Shown: in pieces, positions 1 through 5,041 of the stretch
Layout: every line of letters begins with the position of its first letter
Position numbering within the stretch: position 1 is the stretch's first letter
Source of the DNA: Acidobacteriaceae bacterium
GTDB lineage: Bacteria; Acidobacteriota; Terriglobia; Terriglobales; Acidobacteriaceae
Assembly: GCA_003167305.1 (NCBI GenBank)
Contig: PMTP01000177.1
Coordinates: 1-7,513 of the forward strand
Reading direction: 5' to 3'
DNA length: 7,513 bases
Translations under genes and position numbers: made by a program
Notes under the pieces: model-generated
What the model was told of the DNA's origin: nothing
Seen by the model: only the letters and a program-made list of their open reading frames with translations
Databases searched by the model: none

Positions 1-47
1 TTCCGCGGCGCGCTGAAGGTGATCCGGTAGACTTGTTTCCATCATGA
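1..47 (+). other. Possible 3' end of an upstream gene
   Basis: Two plus-strand frames enter the window open and could be the tail of a gene lying to the left. Frame 1 reads FRGALKVIR and stops at TAG 28-30. Frame 3 reads PRRAEGDPVDLFPS and stops at TGA 45-47, which overlaps the ATG of the next gene as an ATGA junction. Nine or fourteen residues are too few to identify a family or to choose between the frames. The ATGA junction and the lack of a Shine-Dalgarno sequence before position 44 slightly favour frame 3 as a coupled upstream gene. This is inference only. Confidence 0.3.
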
Positions 48-778
48 CTCGCGCAACAAAACCCGTAGCCGCCGCCCACCTTCGCCCCGAAGGCCTGGCC
101 TTTCTGCGCGCCCTCGCCCGCCACAACGACCGCGAGTGGTTCACGCCGCGCAAGGCGGTCTTCGAGGCCGAATTGAAGGAGCCAATGCTGGCCATCATCC
201 GCAAGGTGACCGATGCGATGGCCACCTTCGCGCCCAGCTTTGTGCGCCCCGCGGAGAAGTGTCTGTTCAGGATCTATCGCGACACCCGCTTCAGCGCCGA
301 CAAGAAGCCTTATAAGACGCATGTGGCCGCCTGGTGGTCGCATCAGGGGCTGGAGAAGACCTCCGGCGCGGGCTACTACTTCCACATCGACGCCAAAGAA
401 GTGGTCATCGCCGCCGGAGCCTATATGCCGGAGAAGGATCAACTGGCCGCCATTCGCCATTGGCTGCTGGACAATCATCTTGAGTTCAGAAAACTCTTGC
501 AGAAACCAGCCGTGCGCAAGACGTTCAGCGAGTTTGAAGGCAACGCGCTCACCCGCCCGCCGAAGGGCTTTCCCAAAGAGCATCCGGCGCTCGACCTGAT
601 TCGTTGTCGCCAGTGGGGGCTGAGTACCACGCTGTCCGCCTCAGCCGCTCTCGACCCCGGCTTTGCCGCTGAGCTGATTCGCCATTTCCGGCTGGCCGCC
701 CCGGTGGTGGATGCGCTGAACACCCCGATTGCCGCAGCGCTCGCGCCCCGCAAAAAGGTGCTTTTCGGCCTGGATTAG
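44..778 (+). CDS. DUF2461 domain protein (TIGR02453 family)
   Basis: This is a complete 244-residue protein of the DUF2461/TIGR02453 family, whose biochemical role is not established. The family signature covers nearly the whole chain. An N-terminal helix carries the pattern FLRALARHNDREWF (residues 20-33). The most conserved block is FRIYRDTRFSADKKPYKTH (75-93). It is followed by GYYFHI (110-115), G-AYMP (125-129) and KGFPKEHPALDLIRCRQW (174-191), which is usual near the C-terminal third. There is no signal peptide or membrane segment, so it is probably cytosolic. The length is close to the usual 210-240 residues. The start at 44 is the only ATG before the conserved region, but it has no good Shine-Dalgarno sequence. 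The nearest purine-rich tract (AAGGTGAT, 16-23) is about 20 bases away, so translation may depend on an overlapping upstream gene or a leaderless mRNA. The family assignment is secure; the function is unknown. Confidence 0.9.
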   Translation: MTRATKPVAAAHLRPEGLAFLRALARHNDREWFTPRKAVFEAELKEPMLAIIRKVTDAMATFAPSFVRPAEKCLFRIYRDTRFSADKKPYKTHVAAWWSHQGLEKTSGAGYYFHIDAKEVVIAAGAYMPEKDQLAAIRHWLLDNHLEFRKLLQKPAVRKTFSEFEGNALTRPPKGFPKEHPALDLIRCRQWGLSTTLSASAALDPGFAAELIRHFRLAAPVVDALNTPIAAALAPRKKVLFGLD

Positions 779-843
779 GTGCTGCACTGCCATTTTATGC
801 GCAAGAGTCCTGGCTTTTCTGCTTTGTTGCGCTCCGTTCCTAA

Positions 844-885
844 TGAACTGAATCAGTTCGCAGCTGAATTGAATCAGTTCGCAGC
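844..885. repeat. Two tandem 21-bp repeats, each with an internal dyad
   Basis: Two 21-base units (844-864 and 865-885) are identical except for one base, C848 against T869. The first contains a perfect 7-bp inverted repeat around a single base, GAACTGA-A-TCAGTTC (845-859). The second (866-880) has the same dyad with one arm changed to GAATTGA. A period of 21 puts both dyads on the same face of the helix, so a paired operator is possible. The array also directly abuts the hairpin module starting at 884, so it may instead be part of that repeat element. Confidence 0.7.
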
Positions 886-981
886 GCCCCTACAGGGCGC
901 GAGATCGGTATTGGCATCTGTCCCAGGGCTGCGCTGCTCTTGCCCTGGGCTATTTTCGACGCGCCCCTCCGGGGCGGAGAT
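884..981. repeat. Three-hairpin modular repeat element
   Basis: Three perfect hairpins lie in a row. The first pairs GCGCCC (884-889) with GGGCGC (895-900) around a 5-base loop. The second pairs CCCAGGGC (922-929) with GCCCTGGG (942-949) around 12 bases. The third pairs CGCCCC (962-967) with GGGGCG (971-976) around TCC. The outer two are also imperfect direct copies of each other: both begin GCGCCCCT (884-891 and 961-968) and run into GAGAT after the stem. From memory, hairpins of the CCCAGGGC...GCCCTGGGCTA type flanked by GCGCCCC/GGGGCG boxes recur between genes in Acidobacteriota and some other environmental phyla. I cannot verify this here. It resembles a REP-like or small non-autonomous element rather than coding DNA, and no transposase lies in the window. 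Confidence 0.6.
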
Positions 982-984
982 TGA

Positions 985-1024
985 CGGCTCGCTCATTTCA
1001 ACCGTAACTCGACGTGGCGAGCCG
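985..1024. repeat. Inverted repeat with 8-bp arms
   Basis: CGGCTCGC (985-992) is exactly complementary to GCGAGCCG (1017-1024), with a 24-base spacer. It begins a few bases after the three-hairpin module and may be a further part of it, or the junction to the next hairpin. There is no T-tract, so it is not a terminator. Confidence 0.5.
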
Positions 1025-1065
1025 GGCGACTGCTGACAAACGGGGCCGATTGAGTTTCGAGGTTT

Positions 1066-1100
1066 CCCACCCTTGCGCCAGAAATACGCGCAAGGATGGG
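1066..1100. repeat. Long hairpin repeat (CCCA-C-CCTTGCGC stem)
   Basis: CCTTGCGC (1071-1078) pairs perfectly with GCGCAAGG (1088-1095) over a 9-base loop. Past a single C/A mismatch the stem continues with CCCA (1066-1069) against TGGG (1097-1100), giving 12 paired positions. The flanks GGTTT before and GGCAC after resemble, from memory, a dispersed intergenic repeat of Terriglobia genomes with a TTTCCCACCC...GGGTGGGGCAC form. There is no T-tract, so termination is unlikely. It differs in sequence from the 884-981 module and is probably a second repeat family lying next to it. Confidence 0.6.
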
Positions 1101-1238
1101 GCACGGCATCGCAGGTGATTCGAGGATTTTGTTGGCCGGACATTCCTGTCAGAACCAGTAAAACCGGGCAATTCTCGGTAAAAATAGACGAAAAGTGCAC
1201 AAATACCTAAGAATTTTGTGGAAATCGCGGTTTTTTCC

Positions 1239-1268
1239 TTGACTTTATACCGTCAAAAGTCGCATTGT
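1239..1268 (+). promoter_or_regulatory. Putative sigma-70-type promoter of the HU gene with overlapping dyads
   Basis: TTGACT (1239-1244) is a good -35 element. With an 18-base spacer, CATTGT (1263-1268) is a weak -10 matching three of six consensus bases, which places the transcript start near 1275. The -35 and spacer carry two overlapping inverted repeats, TTGAC (1239-1243) with GTCAA (1252-1256) and GACTTT (1241-1246) with AAAGTC (1256-1261). These could bind a dimeric regulator. The -35 is convincing, the -10 is not, and the operator role is inference. Confidence 0.45.
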
Positions 1269-1277
1269 AACGAACGA

Positions 1278-1418
1278 CGGGTACTCCGACCCGCATGAAT
1301 ACAGGGGTTTCGTGCACGTGTTGCCTGACTCCCTCCTATCCATGCGGCGCGCAGTATGCGGCGGAAGCCCAGGCAACACCGGCGCGCCCAAGGGCACGCC
1401 CGAGAAGGAGAGCAACAC
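1278..1418 (+). promoter_or_regulatory. Structured 5' leader of the HU gene
   Basis: If transcription starts near 1275, the HU mRNA has a leader of about 145 bases. It contains a perfect 10-bp stem between GTGTTGCCTG (1318-1327) and CAGGCAACAC (1370-1379), and a small 5-bp hairpin CGGGT/ACCCG at 1278-1293. Inside the large stem are a pyrimidine tract CTCCCTCCT (1329-1337) and two direct copies of ATGCGGCG (1342-1349 and 1356-1363). CTCCT at 1333-1337 is complementary to AGGAG (1406-1410) of the HU ribosome-binding site, so an alternative fold could hide it. The pairing is visible in the sequence; the regulatory role is inference. Confidence 0.4.
1405..1410 (+). promoter_or_regulatory. Ribosome-binding site deciding the HU start
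   Basis: AAGGAG lies 8 bases before ATG 1419. This selects 1419 over the in-frame ATG at 1356, which would add 21 residues unlike any HU N-terminus. Confidence 0.85.
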
Positions 1419-1715
1419 ATGGCAACTGGATTGACCAAGACCGCCCTGATTCGGCTTCTGGCCGAAAAACTGGAACTGACCAACAAGCAAGTCGCAGCCT
1501 TCCTGGACCTGCAGGCGGAGACCGCCGTGAAGGAAACCAAGAAGAACGGCGTTTTCGTAATTCCCGGCATCGGCCGCCTGGTGAAGGCGGAGCGCAAGGC
1601 CCGCATCGGCCGCAACCCCCAAACCGGCGCGGCCATCAAGATCAAGGCCAAGACGGTGGTCAAGTTCCGCGTGGCCAAGGCCGCCAAGGACGTGATCGCC
1701 CCCGTGAAGAAGTAG
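1419..1715 (+). CDS. HU-family histone-like DNA-binding protein
   Basis: This 98-residue, lysine-rich protein belongs to the HU/IHF family of dimeric nucleoid proteins that bend and compact DNA and assist replication, recombination and transcription. The N-terminal helix pair (about residues 4-41, starting TGLTKTALIRLLAEKLELT) is the dimerisation body. The strand segment GVFVIPGIGRLVKAERKARI follows. The hallmark DNA-contacting arm tip GRNPQTG comes next and keeps the proline that intercalates into the minor groove. A final helix, VAKAAKDVI, ends in a short basic tail, APVKK. It is slightly longer than the usual 90 residues because of this tail. The start at 1419 is set by a strong ribosome-binding site. 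The gene stands alone, with its own promoter candidate, a long leader and a terminator. Homodimer versus heterodimer cannot be told, and Acidobacteriota often carry several HU paralogues, so I give no gene symbol. Confidence 0.93.
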   Translation: MATGLTKTALIRLLAEKLELTNKQVAAFLDLQAETAVKETKKNGVFVIPGIGRLVKAERKARIGRNPQTGAAIKIKAKTVVKFRVAKAAKDVIAPVKK

Positions 1716-1756
1716 TTTCGCTTCGGACCAGAATCATACCCTGGACTGCGGACAGC

Positions 1757-1794
1757 AAAGGGGAGGAGCTTAGGCTCTTCCCCTTTTATTTGTT
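1757..1794 (+). terminator. Intrinsic terminator of the HU gene
   Basis: AAAGGGGAGGAGC (1757-1769) pairs with GCTCTTCCCCTTT (1774-1786) over all 13 positions, with one G-T wobble, around a 4-base TTAG loop. The T-rich run TTTTATTTGTT follows (1784-1794). It sits 42 bases after the HU stop. Read from the minus strand the same stem lacks a good T-tract, so it would serve the converging permease transcript poorly. Confidence 0.9.
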
Positions 1795-1872
1795 CCCATG
1801 GAGCCAACCCCTTGCTCCCGGAAGCGCTCATACTGCCTGCTCTTTCAAAGCGGCTTCCTGACGCGCGCACTG

Positions 1873-4518
1873 CTACTCCGTCCGCAGCGACTGCATGGGA
1901 TCGATGGACGCCGCGCGGCGTGCGGGAATCCAACTGGCCGCCAAAGCCACCAGGATCACCAGAGTCGAACTGCCGGCAAAAGTGAGCGGATCGGTGGGCC
2001 TGACGCCATAGAGCATGGTCGATAGCAGCCGCATGGCCGCGAGCGAAGCCACCAGACCGATTCCCGCTCCAATTGCGGCAAGCGTCAGTCCCTGGCCGAG
2101 CACCAGCCGCAATATATCCCGGCGCTCGGCGCCCAGCGCCATGCGGATGCCGATCTCGCGGCTGCGCCGGTTCACTGTGAAGGCAACCACGCCATAGAGT
2201 TCTATGGCTCCGAGGAAGATCCCCAGCAATCCCAGCGCTGCCACAAAGCCCGCGGCCATCTGGTCAGCCCAGAAAGCCTGTTGCATCAGATAATCCACAG
2301 TGCGAACCGAGACAGGCACATTGCGATCCACCCGTTGAATCTCGCTCAGCATTCTTGTCGTCAGGGCGTGCGGATTGCTCTCCGCCTCGACAATGAGCGT
2401 TCCTTCCTCGCTGGGCATCTGCACAAACGGGAAGTACATATAGGGTTCCGGGGTTTCATGGATGCTGTTGATCTTTGCGTCCTCCACAACGCCGACGATC
2501 TGGCATGCCGTCCCGTCGGCCACGATCTGCCTCCCCAGCACCTCCTGGCCCGGCCAGAAGCGTTCCGCCATGGTTTGGCTGACGATCACGACCCGGCCAG
2601 CCAAAGGATTGTCACCGGAAGTGAATTCGCGCCCTGCGATCAGGCGCGTTCCAACGCTACGGAAGTAGTTGCCGTCAACCGCGTCCAATTTGATGGGAAC
2701 GCTGAGCTGCCCTTGCGGCAATTCCACGCCGGGAATTGATACTCGCTGCGTCATTCCTCCTCCCGAATCGGAGAGCAATACGCGCCGCGCCATAGTCGCG
2801 TGGCGGACCCCCGGCAGCGCCGCCGCCTTCTCCTCCACTTGGTTGAAGAAGTTCGCGCTACGCTCCGAGTTGTATCCAACGATCCCAGGGTCCAGATCAA
2901 AGAAGATCAGTTGCCTTTGCCGGTCGAAGCCCAGAGGAAGCGAACGGCTGAAGAGCAGGCTGCGCACCACCAGCCCTGACGCCGTCAACAGCACTAACGA
3001 CAGCGCAATCTCGCCCAGCACCAGCGCGTTTCGCATCGTCCATCGCCGCACACTGCGCGCAGCACCCGTCTCTTCGCCTTTGAGCGCCGAGACGAGACTC
3101 GTCTTGGAGAGCTGAATTGCCGGCGCCAATCCAAAGACCAGGACCGACAGAAGGGCGGCGGCTGCGGTAAAGGCAAGGACCGATGCGTCGAGGTGCAGGT
3201 CGAGCCCAAACTCAACCTCTGACGGAGGCATCAGCGCCGGTGCCAACCGAAGAAGCCCGGCTGCCAGAAGCAGGCCAAGCGCCGCGCCCAGCGAAGCGAG
3301 CAGCAAACTCTCGGTGAGCAACTGACGCATCAGGCGCAGGCGTCCCACGCCCAGCGCCAGCCGCATGGCAACCTCCTTGCGCCTTGCCTCGGCGCGGACC
3401 AGTACCAATCCGGCAACGTTGGCGCAGCAGATCAGCAGGACCAGTCCGACGCCGGTCATCAGAATCAACGTTGGCACCATGGCTTCGCGCAGGCGTTCTC
3501 GCTCTGAGATCAGGACAACGTTCCTGGCTTTGTCGATGGCAGGATAGGCCAAAGCCAGGCGGCGTCCAAGGGTGTCCAACTCAACCTTGACCTCTGCAGC
3601 GGTCACACCCGGCCACAGACGCCCGAGCACCTCAAACTCGCGGCTCTTCCGGTCGGCAAGCTCCTTGTTTGCGTATTCGGTCGCGACGGGGAGCCACAGG
3701 TCCGTGGGAACCCCGCGCGCCAGGCCGCGAAAACCCGGCGGCGCAATGCCCAGAACTGTGTAGCCGCGGCCGGTCAACCATATCTGCTTTCCCACCAGCG
3801 ACGGATCTGCGTTGAAAACCCGATGCCAGAGCGAGTCGCTGATCACGACTCCTGGTTCGCTATCCGGTTGGGACTCGGCGGAGAACGTCCGGCCAAGCTG
3901 GGCATCGATCCCCAGGACCGAGAAATAATTGGGAGAAACGACGTCATCCCGCACCGCCTGCGATTCCGCTTCCACGCGGAGTGTCTTTACGCGGCGAGTG
4001 TAAGCGAGAATCCCTTGGAGCGATCTGCTCTGTCCGGCCAAATCCCGGTAGTCCGGGTAGGAGAACGAGTCTTCCTCGCCCTGCGGCGTCGTGGAGATCA
4101 GCCTGGCCAGCCGTCCGGGCTCTTTGGCCGGCCAGGAACGCAGCAAGGCCGCCTCCGCAACCGTGAAGACCGCCGTGTTCGCTCCGATTCCGAGCGCAAG
4201 AGTGAGGACTGCGACGGCGGTATAGCCGGGATTCTTGCAGAGGATTCGCAAGCCAAAGCGAATGTCCTGCCAGAGCGTTTCCAGCCAGGGCAGCGTGCGC
4301 CGCTCGCGATAGGCCTGACGTGTCTGCTCCCTGCCGCCCAGGCAAATGAGCGCTTGCCGCCGCGCTTCCGCGGGACTCAGGCCCGCGCGGATGCCGTCCT
4401 CGGTATGCATCTCCACGTGGCTTTCCAGTTCGGCGGCGAAGTCGTCGTCGTTGCGGCGCGCGCCGATCATGCCAAGCAGGCGAATCCAGAATGCTCTAAG
4501 CTTGCGCGGCATCATCAT
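1873..4518 (-). CDS. ADOP family permease (acidobacterial duplicated orphan permease, MacB/FtsX type)
   Basis: This complete 881-residue inner-membrane protein has the duplicated MacB/FtsX permease layout of the ADOP family (TIGR03434). Residues 1-95 form a soluble prefix with an ELESHVEMHTEDGIRAGLSP segment, common at the start of these proteins. Half one has a membrane helix at about 99-121, a periplasmic MacB-like core (about 122-345) and three helices (about 349-375, 402-425, 446-470). Half two repeats this with a helix at about 497-517, a periplasmic core (about 518-750) and helices at about 757-781, 808-830 and 848-868. The cytoplasmic coupling motif that in MacB-type permeases contacts the ATPase occurs in both halves, as RRKEVAMRLALG (379-390) and RRSREIGIRMALG (784-796). 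No Walker A or ABC-signature gene lies in the window, as expected for the family. GAGGAGG (4531-4525) is 6 bases before ATG 4518. Two further ATGs follow at once (4515, 4512), so the exact start is uncertain by two residues. Substrate is unknown; export or mechanotransmission is inferred from MacB and LolCDE relatives. Confidence 0.93.
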   Translation of the reverse strand: MMMPRKLRAFWIRLLGMIGARRNDDDFAAELESHVEMHTEDGIRAGLSPAEARRQALICLGGREQTRQAYRERRTLPWLETLWQDIRFGLRILCKNPGYTAVAVLTLALGIGANTAVFTVAEAALLRSWPAKEPGRLARLISTTPQGEEDSFSYPDYRDLAGQSRSLQGILAYTRRVKTLRVEAESQAVRDDVVSPNYFSVLGIDAQLGRTFSAESQPDSEPGVVISDSLWHRVFNADPSLVGKQIWLTGRGYTVLGIAPPGFRGLARGVPTDLWLPVATEYANKELADRKSREFEVLGRLWPGVTAAEVKVELDTLGRRLALAYPAIDKARNVVLISERERLREAMVPTLILMTGVGLVLLICCANVAGLVLVRAEARRKEVAMRLALGVGRLRLMRQLLTESLLLASLGAALGLLLAAGLLRLAPALMPPSEVEFGLDLHLDASVLAFTAAAALLSVLVFGLAPAIQLSKTSLVSALKGEETGAARSVRRWTMRNALVLGEIALSLVLLTASGLVVRSLLFSRSLPLGFDRQRQLIFFDLDPGIVGYNSERSANFFNQVEEKAAALPGVRHATMARRVLLSDSGGGMTQRVSIPGVELPQGQLSVPIKLDAVDGNYFRSVGTRLIAGREFTSGDNPLAGRVVIVSQTMAERFWPGQEVLGRQIVADGTACQIVGVVEDAKINSIHETPEPYMYFPFVQMPSEEGTLIVEAESNPHALTTRMLSEIQRVDRNVPVSVRTVDYLMQQAFWADQMAAGFVAALGLLGIFLGAIELYGVVAFTVNRRSREIGIRMALGAERRDILRLVLGQGLTLAAIGAGIGLVASLAAMRLLSTMLYGVRPTDPLTFAGSSTLVILVALAASWIPARRAASIDPMQSLRTE

Positions 4519-4519
4519 T

Positions 4520-4861
4520 TCAGGCCTCCTCTGCCGGGGTCAGGAAGCACGCCAGAATCGCGGTGGTCTGCTCCCACTCGGCAGCGGCCTTCTTCACCTG
4601 GCGTTGGCCCGCCTTGGTCAGCTCGTAGTATTTGGCGCGGCGGTTATTGTCTGAGAGCCCCCAGCGCGAACGGATGAACCCCTCCTGCTCCAGCTTAAGC
4701 AGCGCCGGGTAGAGCGTGCCATAGTTCAACTGCAACCGGTCGCCGCTGATCTGCTCAATGCGCCGCGCCAGGCCATAGCCGTGCAGCGGCCCCATTGATT
4801 CGAGCGTTCTGAGCGCCATCAGCGCCAGCGTGCCCTGCCAAACGTCGGATTTCTCGCCCAT
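4520..4861 (-). CDS. PadR-family transcriptional regulator (acidobacterial type)
   Basis: This 113-residue winged-helix repressor-type protein belongs to the PadR family, most like the acidobacterial subgroup TIGR03433 that accompanies ADOP permeases. The core GTLALMALRTLESMGPLHGYG (residues 10-30) is the first helix region. NYGTLYPALLKLEQEGFI (46-63) is the recognition-helix region, and NNRRAKYYELT (72-82) is the wing. One C-terminal helix with EWEQTTAIL follows and would serve dimerisation. The C-terminal domain is short, as in the small PadR subfamily. The frame is open 13 codons further, to ATG 4900, but the start at 4861 is preferred because GAGGAG lies 6 bases upstream and family members begin just before the KSD-x-x-QGTL motif. 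The stop is followed after a single base by the permease start, so the two are cotranslated. It probably controls its own operon. The ligand is unknown. Confidence 0.92.
   Translation of the reverse strand: MGEKSDVWQGTLALMALRTLESMGPLHGYGLARRIEQISGDRLQLNYGTLYPALLKLEQEGFIRSRWGLSDNNRRAKYYELTKAGQRQVKKAAAEWEQTTAILACFLTPAEEA
4525..4531 (-). promoter_or_regulatory. Permease ribosome-binding site inside the padR 3' end
   Basis: On the minus strand GAGGAGG lies within the last codons of padR (the EEA tail), 6 bases before the permease ATG at 4518. The padR stop TGA (4522-4520) lies between this site and the ATG, so ribosomes finishing padR are positioned to restart on the permease. Confidence 0.8.
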
Positions 4862-4867
4862 TTTCCA

Positions 4868-4873
4868 CTCCTC
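4868..4873 (-). promoter_or_regulatory. padR ribosome-binding site
   Basis: The minus-strand GAGGAG is 6 bases before ATG 4861, which supports the shorter 113-residue padR over the longer frame starting at 4900. Confidence 0.8.
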
Positions 4874-4891
4874 TTGGAAACCAATAGGTGA

Positions 4892-4920
4892 AGAATACAC
4901 CCGTATCTATGGGAATGCAA
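4892..4920 (-). promoter_or_regulatory. Putative padR-permease promoter with overlapping operator-like dyad
   Basis: On the minus strand TTGCAT (4920-4915) and TATTCT (4897-4892) are separated by 17 bases. They match three and four of six positions of the sigma-70 consensus, which would start transcription about 25 bases before padR. Between and overlapping them is a dyad, ATAC (4895-4898) with GTAT (4903-4906) around four bases. On the minus strand it reads AGATAC-GGGT-GTATTCT. A third ATAC (4920-4923) lies at the upstream edge. A repressor bound here would block RNA polymerase, which fits PadR autoregulation. All of this is inferred from sequence pattern. Confidence 0.4.
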
Positions 4921-5041
4921 TACGAGAGATTGAGAGCTTTGGTTCCATGATGGAGGTCAAACGAGCGTTGATGGGGGAACGCCCGGTCGCAAACCGCCGC
5001 CGTGGTCGCTTTCATCCTATGCGTAGCGCGATTCGCGGCAC

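Larger units (their letters stand above)
779..1238. other. Repeat-rich intergenic region without a gene
   Basis: I see no credible gene in these 460 bases. Weak frames cross it on both strands (779-1036 plus, 874-1200 minus), but they run through hairpins and tandem repeats and have no ribosome-binding site or family motif. The left two thirds (844-1100) are a chain of repeats and hairpins, each listed separately. The right part (about 1101-1238) is AT-richer and contains an imperfect inverted repeat, TTGGCCGG (1132-1139) against CCGGGCAA (1164-1171) with one mismatch. It leads into the HU promoter. No strong intrinsic terminator follows the DUF2461 gene directly. The 922-949 hairpin followed by CTATTTT is the nearest candidate. 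Confidence 0.75.
4862..5041 (-). other. Intergenic gap between receptor and padR
   Basis: These 180 bases hold no gene. The padR-proximal part carries the promoter candidate and ribosome-binding site listed separately. Just after the receptor stop is a short stem, CGCG-ATT-CGCG (5027-5037), without a T-tract. I see no convincing terminator, so readthrough from the receptor gene into padR cannot be excluded. Confidence 0.6.

Noticed and set aside
844..885. Possible CRISPR remnant
   Set aside because: The two 21-bp units are directly adjacent with no spacer between them, and no cas gene is present.
874..1200. 108-residue minus-strand and 85-residue plus-strand (779-1036) frames in the repeat region
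   Set aside because: They translate hairpins and tandem repeats, lack ribosome-binding sites and carry no domain. They are better explained as repeat DNA.
1820..1858. GGAAGC/GCTTCC stem as a terminator for the permease
   Set aside because: It has only 6 bp, a long loop and no T-tract on the minus strand; too weak to call.
1295..1861. 188-residue plus-strand open frame
   Set aside because: It overlaps HU in another frame and crosses the HU terminator; its low-complexity Arg/Gly/Gln-rich composition is that of a shifted frame of a Lys/Ala-rich gene.
1253..1933. 226-residue minus-strand open frame
   Set aside because: It runs antisense through the HU promoter, the HU gene and its terminator into the permease end. 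It has no family similarity, and the opposite-strand HU gene is certain.
3823..4677. 284-residue plus-strand open frame
   Set aside because: It lies antisense to the permease and padR, has no ribosome-binding site or family motif, and is explained by the high GC content of the coding strand.
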